From Blastomyces gilchristii SLH14081 (lineage: Eukaryota; Ascomycota; Eurotiomycetes; Onygenales; Ajellomycetaceae), in assembly GCF_000003855.2 (NCBI RefSeq), contig NW_003101680.1, positions 754,976 to 818,975 on the forward strand: a DNA stretch of 64,000 nt. Reading direction: 5' to 3'. Below the pieces are notes generated by a model. It was not told where the DNA came from and searched no databases. It was given only the letters and a program-made list of their open reading frames with translations. The position numbers were made by a program, and so were the translations under genes. Below are positions 22,839-36,000 of the stretch, one piece after another (position 1 is the first letter of the stretch; each line of letters starts with the position of its first letter).

Positions 22839-22843
22839 CATTC

Positions 22844-22960
22844 TGTAGCGCCTTGGTGGCATTGCCCTAGCGATCGCTCCGCCTGCACGTGATCTCTTAT
22901 GTTATATAACGTAGCTAGCTGCTCCCATAATAATAGAAGGAGCAACCTTTCCCACTTACA
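22844..22960 (+). repeat. 5' LTR of the copia element
   Basis: 117 bp. It keeps CG, CC and GG dinucleotides that have been lost in the 3' copy, for example gcgatcgctccg here versus gtaatcactccg there. Confidence 0.88.
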
Positions 22961-25900
22961 GGTTATAGCCCGGAACGTTCGCGTTTTTTTTTTCTTCTAA
23001 TAAGACCCCTTATACGCGTTTTTATAGAAGGATTACACTGTAGTCAATTATCTGCAGATTGATTCACTTTTCTATGTTGATTTAAATAGAAGATATTCTC
23101 ATTACTCAGAACAAGCAGATGTATCTAGAAATTAAGAGATTATATTCTTTCTTTAAGTTAACAACTGAATGAGATTGATCTCATCTGAATCTCTTTTCTT
23201 ATATCTATACTCAGGTTGTGATGACTGATAAGTAGCTTATCTACTTCTCAGAGTAATAGAAAGAAGACTCTACACTTTCATTCTTATACTCAGACAGCTC
23301 AACAGGTCTCTATTAATAAAGAATCAGATAAAGATAACATTACTTAGTATATAGAAGTTACAGAGAGAGTTATGAAGTTATTTACTAGTTAAGATATAAA
23401 CACTCATTATAAATTCAATGATGAAATCTCAAGCTCAAGTGCTATATATACAGTATTTACAGAAGTGTGTTCTGTCAGCAGTTCTATATCTAGAATGAGT
23501 CAAGATAACATGATATTTATATTATTAAACAACCTTATAATGTTCTGTGATAGAATAAGTATGTATTGAGAGATTATCTCTGCTATGAATAATTTTAAAT
23601 CTCAGATCTACAAATATTAAAAGAATGTTCAAAAAGTTATAAATACTAAGACTGTAATTATGTTTAATAATATCAATTATTAGACCTGATGTACAGAAAT
23701 TCTTACAGATACTGAAGTTGTTAATGAATCTGATATTTTTATAAAGAATCAACATGTCTGTTCAGATAATATCAGTCAAGATATGTTAAGTGCTGAAAAA
23801 TAAAGTATTTATATCAAAATACTGTATCAATGTATATTGCAGTTCTTATTAGAATCTGTATATACAATTATTGAAACTCTTGAGCCAGATAATACAGCTG
23901 TATTATAAGAAAGAATTGAAGTTAAGTACACTGTCTCACTTGTGAAAAAATGTATGAATATCATAAAAGAATTAATTATCTTATATGTTAAGAAAAATGA
24001 TTATCTAGTATTTCAGAGAAGATTCTATTATTTAATTATATATCACAAGAAGTTAGTAAATAACTTAAAAGACTTCTATCATGATCTCTTTCTTATTGAT
24101 TTAAAAGATTATTAAAAGTCTTTTATTAAGATATATTTGAATAATTTCTACATAACTGATCAAGACTCTATTTACAATATTAATATTGAAGATCTTATGA
24201 AACAGATGATAAATTATATAAGCAAGTCTAAGAATGAATATCTCAAGCTGTAGTAAGTTAATATAGTTATTACAATCTCTACTATATCATCTACTAACAG
24301 CTTTAAGTGCAATATATGCAGTACAAACTGACACTCAAAGAACACTTACTGATATCTACACTCTGAACTTACTACTGAACAGTGATATGAGATAAACAAG
24401 AACTGTATCATTACATCTGAAGAGAATGATAGTAGTAATATCAGTGAATATAGCAAGCAGAGAGATAAGAAGAAGAATAAGAATAAGAATAATAAAAAGA
24501 ATGAATCTTCTGATCTTCTAGTCTCTCAACTCACTACAGCTAATACTGTGATCACTTTTTCAGTGACTGTCAGCACTATATTCAAGCCTTGATTTCTTGA
24601 TACATGTGCAAGCTTCAATATGACAGAGGAAAAGCAGTTTCTTATTCAATATAAGACTTATATCAGTGATCTCAAGATTAACACTGCAGATGAAGATTAT
24701 AATTATATCAAGAAAATTAGCAATCTTCTCTTAGAATCTGAAGAAGGAAATATTACAATCTGTGATATTCACTGAATTCTCAATCTCACAGTCAATCTGT
24801 TGTCATTTGTCAAGCTTGAAGATCAGAGCTTTTAATTTGAATTATTATTATTCACTTCATCTTACTTTCTCATGAGAGTCTCAAATGACATTACTTTCAC
24901 TGTAATTCACACATCTCAGAGCTTCATATATAAGATTGTTAAAAGAATGTTGAAAGTTAACATTTATTATAAGTCAAGAACAGTATATTACACTGTGAAA
25001 TTATATATATATATGAATGCTGTAACTACTGCTGACAATAATAATTTCACTAATAATAATCAGACTTACTCTCTCACAATTGCTAAAACACTTGCTGAAT
25101 AGTATACAGACTTAGATTATATATATACAGAAGTCATCATTGCATTAATAAAGAATTCATTGTCAGATATCTGAATCAAGAGCTTCAAGACTAGTTTTTT
25201 CTGTGACAGTTGTATGAAAGAGAGTATAACATGTTATTTTTCTCAGACTCTCATGTCACAAGCAACTCAATTCATGCAATGTATTCATATTAATCTTGCA
25301 GGTGACAGATGCATATTAAATGAGATATCTGATCACTCTGTTGAGTTGTATCAGGAAACTAAATACTATATATTGATTACAGACAATGTGATGAGGTATA
25401 GATGAGTCTATTTCATACAAAGCAAAGATTAAGCTTATGACTATTATACTCATTGAGCTCAATTTACAAAGAATTTGAGGTTTACAGTGCCTGTATACAT
25501 TAGAACTGATATTGATGAAGTGTTCAGATCTGCAAAGATCATCATATTATTCAGTAATTATAATACAATTTAAGAGCTGATGACTTCTCATTCTTTACAT
25601 CAAGATAGCATCTCTGAACGCAGGATCCGCATGATTATGACACACATGAGAATGATCATTATTGACAAGAACATTTCTAAGAAATTTTGAGTGAATGTAT
25701 TGAACACTGTTATTACAATAACTAATAACATGTCTATGTTTACTATACTATACAATGAGAAGTATTAATCTACAGTTGCAGAAGATAAGAAACTTATCTG
25801 CAGCTCTCATACAATCTCTTTTTCAGTTCTGATAAACATTTCACTACAGATCTCACATTTTCACAAGCTTGAGTCAGATGTCTACACTCATCTTCATGAA

Positions 25901-27953
25901 TTGTAGAAGTCAGTAGACAAACTGTCTGCTTGAGCTGATTTATATAAACTTATTGAATTCTGTGAATGTATGATCTACTGTATGTGAAGTTCTATGTCAG
26001 ATAAGCTCATTGATATGAGTGATGTGATTTTCCTCACAAAAGCATAAGAAATGTCAAAGAATGTGACTGTTACTATAACTGTGAAAGTTAACACTGACTC
26101 AATTACTATCATCTATATAATGAAGAATTCTGACACTTCTGATTTTTTAAAATCACATATTTCATGAATGCAGTCTGTAAAGATCTTTATAACTTACATC
26201 TCTTCACTGATTACTAATGACTTGTCAAAAAGCTTTAAGAATGCAGTAGGTTAATCAGAGAGTATAGAAGAATGATGAAGATGTTCAATACAATATAAAA
26301 TAACTGATTTAGAGAGATGAAAGATCTGAACACTTGTACTGTGTTCTGATATTTCTGCTGATGAACCTGTGACTCTCAGCTACTGAGTATTCATAGAGAA
26401 GAATTACTCTGAGAACTTCAATACTGATGAAGACAGTATATTATGAAAGTTCAGATGAGTAGTCTATGATAATTGACTTAAGAAAAGCTCAAGAGAGAAA
26501 ATATATGTCTCTGTTATAATGAATATAATGAATTGTATGATGTTTATCATTGCAGTGAAATGCAGATGAACTCTGTATTAAGTTAATATTATACTTATCT
26601 ATCTACACAGATAACTAGAGAAGACAGTTTACATATGTCAATTCACTGATTTCAAAGCAGACACTTCATGCATGATGATGTGTGCTGTTGAGAGATCTCT
26701 ATATAACTTGAACTCTGCAGTAAAAATCTGATATGATTATCTCACAACTCTGCTGTGAGAATATAAATTTATTCTCAGTCTGTACAACTCTGATCTCTGA
26801 TGACATGACATGTGAAAGAATCTATATATGATAATCTATATCAATGATCTTCATATTATAGCTGAGCAGTCTGTGAATACTGATTAATTAATGAACATGC
26901 TGAGTGAAAAGCTTGAGATTAAAGATCTTAAGAAATCTAAAAGATATCTGAGTATGAAAGTCAGTTGTATGAAGAATGAGATTAAATTAACACTTGAATA
27001 ATATATTATATACTTGATATAAGATTTTCATCTTGATAATGCAGTTACTGTTTACTCACTCATGAATAAAGACTTATATCTAGATGACTTCTCTATATCA
27101 GAGAAGAAAAGCAGATTTACAAAGACTTAATATCAATATAAAGTTGACTGTCTGCAGTATTTAGCAGTTAAATTATGTCTGAATATTACTCATATGACAT
27201 TTCTTCTAGCACAGAAGAACTCAGCTCTTACACTGAAAGTATGAAAAGCTCTACTACATGTTATACACTATCTTCACAGTACTAAGAATCTGAGTATATT
27301 TTACAAGAGTCTGAACAATGACATGAGTGACTTGCTAAATGCAATGTATGCATCAGTTAAATACACAGATTCTGACTGAGTCAGTTCTCTTAATGATGAT
27401 CAGAAGTCTATATCTGAGTTTATCTTTAAAGTTATGAGTGTCTCTATATCATGATGATCTGTCAAGCAGCCCTGTATATCTCTCAGCTCAAATAAAGCTG
27501 AGTATGTGACTCTTAGTAAGACAGTGTGTGAGACAATATAATTATATAATATAATAATGAACTTGTTATTCATTCTGAATAACTCAATCAAGATTTATAC
27601 TGATAATAAGAATTCAATTGATCTGATCACTGTGACAGTGATGACTGTGCACAGTAAGTATATTAATATATAATTTCATTTCTTATATACACAGCTGAAT
27701 GAGAAGATTATATCTTTGAAGTATATCTCAACTGAGAAAATGACAGCAGATGAATTAATCAAATCTTTAGACACTATTATATTTCAGTGATTTCTTGATT
27801 TATTAGACCTTACAGATGGAAAGAGTCAGAATGCCTGAAATTAATGTATGTAGCATGATTTGAAGAAACTCAGAAACTGCATGACAGGCTTTTCTATATA
27901 ACATTTGAAGATAATCATAGTGTTAAGATCTTGCACAGTGATATGAGAAGAGA

Positions 27954-28070
27954 TGTAGTATCTTGATAGCATTGCTCTAGTAATCACTCCGCCTGCACGT
28001 GATCTCTTATATTATATAATGTAGCTAGCTGCTCTCATAATAATAGAAGAAGCAATCTTTCTCACTTACA
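27954..28070 (+). repeat. 3' LTR of the copia element
   Basis: 117 bp, same length as the 5' LTR; the differences are nearly all C-to-T or G-to-A. Confidence 0.88.
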
Positions 28071-28075
28071 CATTT

Positions 28076-28283
28076 ATTCACTCAGCTTATCAATCAATCA
28101 AAGCATGTATAGCTGATTCATAATCAATTAAATAAATAGATAAATTCATATAGAATATAAAGAGATATTTTACAGAATTTTAAAATATATCAAGATAAAA
28201 ATATTTAATAATTGATTTTAAATTGATTTTAAATTGATTCTGAATTGATTCTGAATTGATTATAGTAATAAAAATAGATTTAG
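28076..28283. repeat. Remnant of the original AT-rich host sequence with an 11-bp tandem repeat
   Basis: Sequence left between the copia element and element B. It contains about five copies of an 11-bp unit (attgattttaa, and the less mutated attgattctga) at 28211-28262. The same unit recurs at 53691-53765 on the far side of the nest, so the two pieces were probably once adjoining. No gene. Confidence 0.65.
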
Positions 28284-28675
28284 TGCAGCATACATCACCT
28301 GTAGTGTATGCCGATCACATATCGTACATGTAAAAAGGTAAATCTTGTCTTATTCTTCAAGATGGAGATGGGCGGACACCTCTATATATATATATATACA
28401 TGCTTGTTTATTTATTGTGATTGACTTTTACAGAAGAAAGGAGTGAAAGTCTCAGAAAGAAAGAGGCAGAAGTCTTAGAAAGAAAGAGACAGAAGCTATA
28501 CAGAAGAAAGAGACAGAAGTCTCAGAAAGAGACAGAAGCCTCAGAAAGAAAGAGATAAAAGTCTCAGAAAGAGATGAAAGTTTCAGAAAGAAAGAGACAG
28601 AAGCCTCAGAAAGAGACAGAAGCCTCAGAAAGAAAGAGGTGAAAGTCTCAGAAAGTAGCAAGAGTGAATATCACA
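28284..28675 (-). repeat. 3' LTR of element B (outer left copy), with internal minisatellite
   Basis: 392 bp. About 28440-28660 consists of imperfect 22-24-bp tandem units around gtctcagaaagaaagagaca. The outer end (28284-28370) keeps CG and GG that the other copy has lost. Long serine-rich open frames across the minisatellite are repeat artefacts. Confidence 0.85.
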
Positions 28676-29113
28676 GTTTCTCTGTTTGAGAAGAAGCAGA
28701 TGCCTGAAAATGAGATGACAGAAAAAAAAGCTAAACCTAATAAAGAATGAGTTAGGCATTTTTCAGATGCAGATTAATATTCTCCTTGTGTGAGAGACAG
28801 ATAAAGAAAGAGATTGAAACAATGAGATAATAATAACACAGTGATAAAGAGTCTGAGATAACAAGGTAATAGATATCATAGAGAATCTTTGTCTTTCACA
28901 GATATCATACAGATACAATGAGATAATAATGAAATAATGACTATGAATGAGATAAAGAGTCTGAGACAACAAGATGATAGAAGTCATAAGAATGAATAAA
29001 TAGATGAAAGATGAAGAACTGTAAAATGCAGAGTGAACACAAGTGAAAGAGAATAAGAGAATTGAAAATGATAAAGAAACAGATCTTCTATCAGAAGGCT
29101 GAGAATGATATGA

Positions 29114-30640
29114 GTGAATGATTCACAAGTATATAATGCAATCAGTTATCTCTCTCTTCTTATTTTCCTTTTCTCTTTCTTATTATCTTTTCATCATTAT
29201 TCTCATTATCATAAAAAATTTTCATTGAAATTCAGAGAACTTGCAGCAATGAGTTCAAGGAAGGTATTCAAAATATCAGATATAAGAGAAGTAATTGATC
29301 AGATTAATCACCTCAACAGAAGTGATATAAGAAGAGTGTTGAAAAGGTTATTTCAGTCATTGAGTCAGAAAGAGTATAATGCCCTTCTTGAGACTGCAGA
29401 GAAGACAAATAAAATCAAAGAGTCAGAATCTCATTCTTCAATGTCTAAGATAGATTCAAGAAGTGATGAGAAAAAGACAGTTGCACCTCATCATCAGTTG
29501 ACTAGGTTACATGGTCAGAAAGTCACAGATGAGTCAGTGAAGAAATCTGAGAGCAGAAGCTTAAAAGATTCAGATGTGACTGTAGAGAGGTTTAAATAGA
29601 AGTTTATTACATCATTCACTAAGCTGAAGAAGTCATAGCCTTCAAATATATATGAGTTCTCTGACAGAGATACAGATGCAGAGACAGTGACTGAAGACAA
29701 GGTGAAGTCAGTAGCTTAGATAGAAGTGAAAGTGAAGTCAGCAGTGAAAGACATTCATGAGAAGAAAGATGAAGAGAAACTGAAGTCAATCAAAGTAGAT
29801 AAACAGTGATGAAGAGATAGTCAAAAGCAATGTAGCATGTTAGAGAATAACATACTGAGAAGAATGAGACAGAAGAGAGTTGTTGAAGATGATCAGATGT
29901 CTTGATTATGAGACATGACTTGTATGCATCATCTGTATCATGATGATAAAACTGATCTACACTTTCAGAAGAATGAGAAGCCAGCTCAGCTGAGTGTATC
30001 AATAATGTGGAATTCAACTGTAGAAGAACTTGCAGACACTGTATTAATCATCAAAAGACTTGCAGAGCACAGTGAGGAAATGTCATTCATAAACTGCGAA
30101 TTTTTTGTCCTGCTTAGTCAGCAGTTGATTAAGCAGCTGAGACAAATGCCTGTGCAACAAAAGTTGCAGTAGCAGATGATAAATGATGGCTTGATTACTC
30201 TGAGAACAGTCAATCTCAAAGATTCAGCTAATCAGAATGTCATTGTTCTTCAAACTCATAGAAAAGTAGTTCTCACATCTTGTCAGTCTTGTACAGCGGG
30301 TCATAGGTGATTCAAAGAGTGTATGATTACTTCTTCAGATGACAACTGAACTCAGCAGAGGCATGGCACTTGTATCAACTATCAGTGAGATAACAAGAGT
30401 GTTCACTGTTCTTTAAATCATCATAGCTGGTACAGATTTGGAAAAAACACTGATAATCTGCTATTTGAGAGAAGTGTGCTGAGATTTGAGAAGACTGTGA
30501 GTGTGAACAGAGATGACACTATTGAAGATAGTGATGCAGATGAAAACAATTTAACCTTTGTCTCTGCTGAGAAGACACTCACTTCATTGAAATGAAAGAC
30601 CTTGAGTTCAGTTACTTCAAAACCTATCAAGCGCGTAAAC
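29114..30640 (+). pseudogene. Antisense frame of element B with a CCHC zinc-knuckle trace, broken by stops
   Basis: One plus-strand frame can be followed for about 500 codons opposite to gag-pol of element B. It reads MSSRKVFKISDIREVIDQIN near 29251, stays open to 29599, reopens at 29915-30172, and ends after a zinc-knuckle-like CQSCTAGHR.FKEC near 30290. The stops fit TGG or CAG codons turned into stops by C-to-T/G-to-A changes. The content looks gag-like (charged helical region, then a CCHC knuckle), yet the element has its own gag on the other strand. Function unknown; it could also be a captured gene or a relic of another element. Confidence 0.5.
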
Positions 30641-32559
30641 AGTTTTTGTATTCTGAGCTGGAATTTTCTGATTTTGCATATCTGAAATTGATGAATGTAT
30701 AATAGTTAACTTTACAGACATAGGAAAAACCCTGAGAACTAAAAGTTCTCAGATAGATGTCATAGTCTCTGACTGTATACATCTATAATTGAAGAATAAT
30801 AATAATAATAATAACCTATTAAGCGCATCTGAATTAGTGAGGAGAATGCTAGTTCAACTCCTGTCAGAGTGGTTGAGAACATCAAGATGAGCAGTAGACA
30901 GCAGTCATTAATTTTATCTTTCAGAGGTTGAACTATCAACTGTATGACACAGAATCTGAAGGTGTTGAAATGATCACTTAATCTTGATAAACATAATCTG
31001 AACACTGTGCAGACTGCTCAGAAGAAGTTAGACAAGATCAGAAAATTTACTAATGTGATCTCAGCTGCAGATGACACTATCAATAATAATTGTTTCTTCA
31101 AGCTGTCTAGTGAGGCACACTTCAGCAATCTCATGAATGACAGCCTGTCAGCAGATGTTGCATTCTGAGACACACACCTCACTAAACAGAAGATGAAGCT
31201 GCAACATGAGCTTGAGAATGATTGATGAGAGGCTTGAGATGAATATGACAGATGAAAGACCTCTGATTTTGCTTTTCTTTATTCTGTTTTCTTCTTTTTT
31301 CTTTTTCTTCTGCAGTCAGTAGTTAAAAATAGTGATAATGAATTTTCTTTTCTTTTCTTCTTTTCCTCTTTTTTCTTATTACTTTTACTCATAACATTCT
31401 CTTTCTTACTCATCTCTCTTAGGCTTAATGTGATCGCCCGCGAGGCCTCTTGATCATGAAGACTTTGACAAGATCTGAAGTATTCTTCACAATCACATCA
31501 AGGAATTCTCAGGTCAGATCTTCATATTCTCTTCACTTAATCTGAAGATATGTTTTTTCTCTCTCTGTGCATTTACTGATGATCTTTTCAATTTCAAATT
31601 GAGACTGATTAGTCATAATGACTGACTCTGAGAGTGAATGTTCAAGGTCTGCAGAACATAGAAGCATTTTTTTCAAATGAATAACAGAAATAACAGAGTG
31701 CATGCATCACTTGAGAGAAAGTAGTAGATGAAAGACAACATTGAAGACTTTCATAACAATCTCAAACAGGTCAGTTCACAGAAGTGAGATCTTTGAAGAT
31801 TCTTAAACAGTATATTCTTTTTCATTCTTGCAGGCCAGGTTAAGAAAGACAAAGTCACTTATCTTGATAACTGATTGAGTGTGAGAGTGGTCAAAGAATT
31901 CTGCTATTTTAACCTTCACAAGAGTGTATAAATCTAGAGTGTCCTGCTGTATGACATCACAGATCACAATGAATTCAGCCACATCTGCCAGAGTTTCTTT
32001 ATCTCTTAGCAGCAGCCACCTTGGCTTGACTTCTGTGAGTAATTCAAATGAGAAGACTATCACTGAGTGAGCAGCTACTGAGTTCAGAGCTCTTTTCACC
32101 TGGTTGAGTAGAGTTCTTCAAGATGATTTATACTTGCCTATGAGAAGTACTCACAAGATAATTTCAATAGTGAGATTGATTCACTCACTCTGATCATTTG
32201 AATAAGAATTGTAGATAGTTGTCATTCAGCTCTTAATTCTCATCTGTTAAAGAATGCTCTTTCAAAATTGTGATATAAATTTGAAATCTCTATCTGAGAT
32301 AATGATCAGTGAGAGCTATCAGCAGCAGACTACTTCTCTGTAGAACTCTTTCACTTATCACAGAGTATTTCATTTCTCTTACTCAGCAATCAGAATAACA
32401 GCTTTCAAGAATTTGTCTGTAACTGTCAGTATTGTGTCACAGTCATCACTTATCAGCAATTCTGTAATGAAATCAATTGATAGAACCTCAAATGATTCTT
32501 TCAGAGATGAGATGAGGTGTGATTTCCCTCACTGAGAGTGATTGAGTGGCTTAGACAGT

Positions 32560-33092
32560 TGTCACACTCCCGGCCACGCCAAGGCCCCGTTGCGGTTCCA
32601 CACGGCTCATCACTTCCATGCGGATGATTTCATTCTGTCTGAACTGGTTTCCAATCACTCTATGACATCATTTGAATATATTATATAAAGATCTGATTGA
32701 TGAATATGAGAACCCCGCTTCTATACAAGATCAGTAGATTACTCTTCCTTAGCAATGAAACACTGCTGAGATATCACTCTGACTATTCTTGCTTATGAAA
32801 TGAGAGAAGAGTATCCACTCATTGTCTATATAGAATAGCTAGATGCTGGCTTCTTATTAAAAGAGTCAGTGATTTATTTTTCTTCTACTGAAATATATAT
32901 AAGAGTTACTATGTGTCTCATATAATCTTCTTAGTATACTAAGTATTATATCTGTGATATTCTTATAATAACTCTGTAGTCTATGAGCTCACTATTCAAG
33001 CAAGATAGTCAAGCTCACTTATACAGCTTCTTAAATAACTACTTTTATATAACACTGTTAACTAGTTATCACTTCAGTTCTGTTATATTACA
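32560..33092 (+). repeat. 5' LTR of element A
   Basis: 533 bp, starting TGTCACACTCCCGGCC. The first 80 or so bases are GC-rich and unmutated; the rest is AT-converted. Confidence 0.88.
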
Positions 33093-36000
33093 ATTTGAAT
33101 CACTTGATCTAATTATACATTTGAATCAGTCAAGCTCTAACAGACTGATATGATCTCATACATCTACACTGAGATCAACTCAATCTCACTCTCTGAGAGA
33201 AATACTACATTATTTTCTAGAGTGTATACATCTCTACTCTAACAGAAATCTGAGATTTCTGAATCTGCTGTATATTTTAATATAAGCTTTTCAATCACTC
33301 TGTCATCACTGCAGCCTCTACACATCTACATCTATTATGAAGATAGAGAGATTAAGATCAGAGATTCACTGAGATATAAGAAAAACATCTTATCTGAATT
33401 TCACAGCTTTATCTGTATTCTTAAACAGAAATTCCACCTTAATCTGAGCCAGTATAATACTCATGAAGTATAAGTAATATATATTATCAATCTTCTTAAA
33501 GACATCTCTGTGACTACTTGAGCTATTAAGAAGAGAGAGCTTGAGTGTATCAATACTGCTATAACTTAGAAAGAATTCAAGAACTTTCTACTAAACTAAA
33601 TTGAAGATTATTATAATTACAGCTTCATAGTAGTACAGCAGTTCAACTCATTATATTAATAAGATAATAAGAATTCTTCTAATTTTAATACAAGATTTGA
33701 AGAATATTGAGAGAAATTGATCAATGATTTGAATCAATTAAAAATACAGCTTTATCTCATAAAGCTGACTTATAAGATGTGAATAATAATATTATAATAT
33801 CAGAGTTTATTAATTAATTACACTGAGCTTGTTAATCTGACTTCTCAGATCTATTTGAATAATCAATTCTTTAAGAAAAAGATTAATAAGACTTCTTCTA
33901 AGTAATTAATAATAGAATTTAAACAGCACTGTGACAGCTTCAGTGTAAAGAAAGTAAAGAAGAATTTCAAGTATTCTGATTCTTCACTCATTATAAAGAA
34001 ATATTAAAAAAGATTTGACAAAGATCTCTGTTTTAACTGTGAAGCTGATAATCACTATATCAGTGATTGTAAGAAGCTGAAGAAGAGAAGAAACTGAGAA
34101 AATATCTTCTTAAAGTTGACTTTTCTTCTGACAAATGTATTCACAGAAGATAAAGAAGAGAAAGAAAAGAATTAATAATTCTCATATCTCTGAGTTTATG
34201 TTATAATTATAATATATACTCTGAATAAGAAGATATCAGTGAGATGCCTACTTAACTTCAGAATGAATACTAACTTCATATTCTATTTCTTTTCTTTAAT
34301 GAAGAATTGAAAGAAGATAGATCTGTCAGATTATATGAAATTTACTGATGAAATAAAATACTATTATTTTAACATAATCTAAGCAAAGTATGTGATTATA
34401 GACTTAGAAGAAATCTTTAAGAAGAGCAGTCTGCTTCTTCACACAGTTAATATTATAGATAAGAACATTATTCTAGATCTCTTATAATTAAGAGAAAACA
34501 ATTCTCTCATTGACTGAGTTACTCAGATGTGACAGTACTATCTTACTAATGAAGAGACAGTGATAGAGAAATCTGAAGAGTTTCATCAGAAGAATCTTAA
34601 GAAAAAGATTGAGTTAATATACTATATAGCAGATAATTGAGACTTGAGAATAGATGAAGAAGTCATCACTCTCACTGCAAGATTAGTAGCAGTATTCATC
34701 ATTGAAGATGAACATATATAATATCTCTTTACAGATTTTAAGAATGTCTTTTCAGAAAGAGAAGTAGTGAAGTTTTCTGATATCAAGATATAATACAAGA
34801 TTTGTCTTAAAGATGATATAACAGTGCTGTACAGATCTCTTTACAACTTGTCTGTAAAGAAATTAAATATTCTGTATAAATATCTTGAAGAAGTGCAATC
34901 AAAGAACTGAATATATTTATTAAAGAGTTCAGTAGAGACATCTATACTCTTTATACTTAAGAAAAATGATAGACTACATCTATGTGTAGACTACAGAGAT
35001 CTTAATAAGATAATAATTAAGAATCACTATTCATTACTGTTAATTAATGAGATGATTGATTAATTATCTGAAGCAAAGATATTTTCAAAGATTGATATAT
35101 AAGATATCTATCATAGAATCAGAGTTAATAAAGATAATATCTGAAAAACAGCTTTTCATATCAAGTATAGTAATTTTAAATATCTTGTTTTATCTTTTAG
35201 TCTTTGTAATACTTCAGTCATTTTTCAAATCTATATAAATAAGACACTGTGAGACCTTGTTAATGTCTTCTGCATAGTATATCTGAATAACATTTTAATC
35301 TTCTTAAAATCAGAGAAAGAACATGATATTTATATTCAAGAAGTGTTAAGTCACTTAAGATAGTATTAACTTTATATAAACACTGAAAAATGCTTGTTCT
35401 ACATGCAGAAGATTGATTTCTTAGATTATATTATTAAAATGAATGACATTTCAATGAACAGAAGCTGAGTCTTTATTATTAAGAACTAATCAGTGCTGCA
35501 GACATATCATGAGATGCAGATATTTCTAGAATTTGTGAATTTCTATAGATAATTTATCTATACATATTCACAGATTACTGCCCTTCTTACAGATCTGTTA
35601 AAGAGAAGTGTGAAAGACAGAAAAATGAAACTATTTATTCTCACTCAAGATATTATATAGATGTTTGTAGAATTGAAACAAGCTTTCACAGATATTATAA
35701 TACTGAATCACTTTAATTCTGACTTATTCAGTCAGTGTGAGACTGATATATCTGAGAATGAAATCTGTGAAATCTTTTCACAGTTGACACTGAAGATCTT
35801 TCAATATTAAAAGAATCAGAGAATAATTATCTCTGAAGAAACAGATAATGAATTATCTATAAGAGAAGACTTTTTCACAGAGTTTATAAGATACTATGAA
35901 TGAAGATCAGTGATCTTCTTCTTCAAGAAGTTATCACTTATACAGAGAAGATATAATATCTATAATTAGAAGATATTAATAATTATTAAATTCTTTAAGA

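Larger units (their letters stand above)
22844..28070 (+). mobile_element. Ty1/copia LTR retrotransposon, degraded (5.2 kb)
   Basis: 117-bp LTRs lie at 22844-22960 and 27954-28070 (TGTAG...CTTACA). The target copies are cattc on the left (22839-22843) and cattt on the right (28071-28075), differing by one C-to-T change. GGTTATAGCCCGG directly after the 5' LTR resembles a half-tRNA-Met primer site, and gagaagaga precedes the 3' LTR. The plus strand still shows copia proteins in order, broken by many stops: a zinc-knuckle trace near 24310, protease FLDTCASFNMT near 24596, reverse transcriptase with YDYLTTLL near 26730 and MIIYINDLHII near 26829, and RNase H SNKAEYVTLSKT near 27490. No open frame survives, so it cannot be autonomous. 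Confidence 0.88.
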
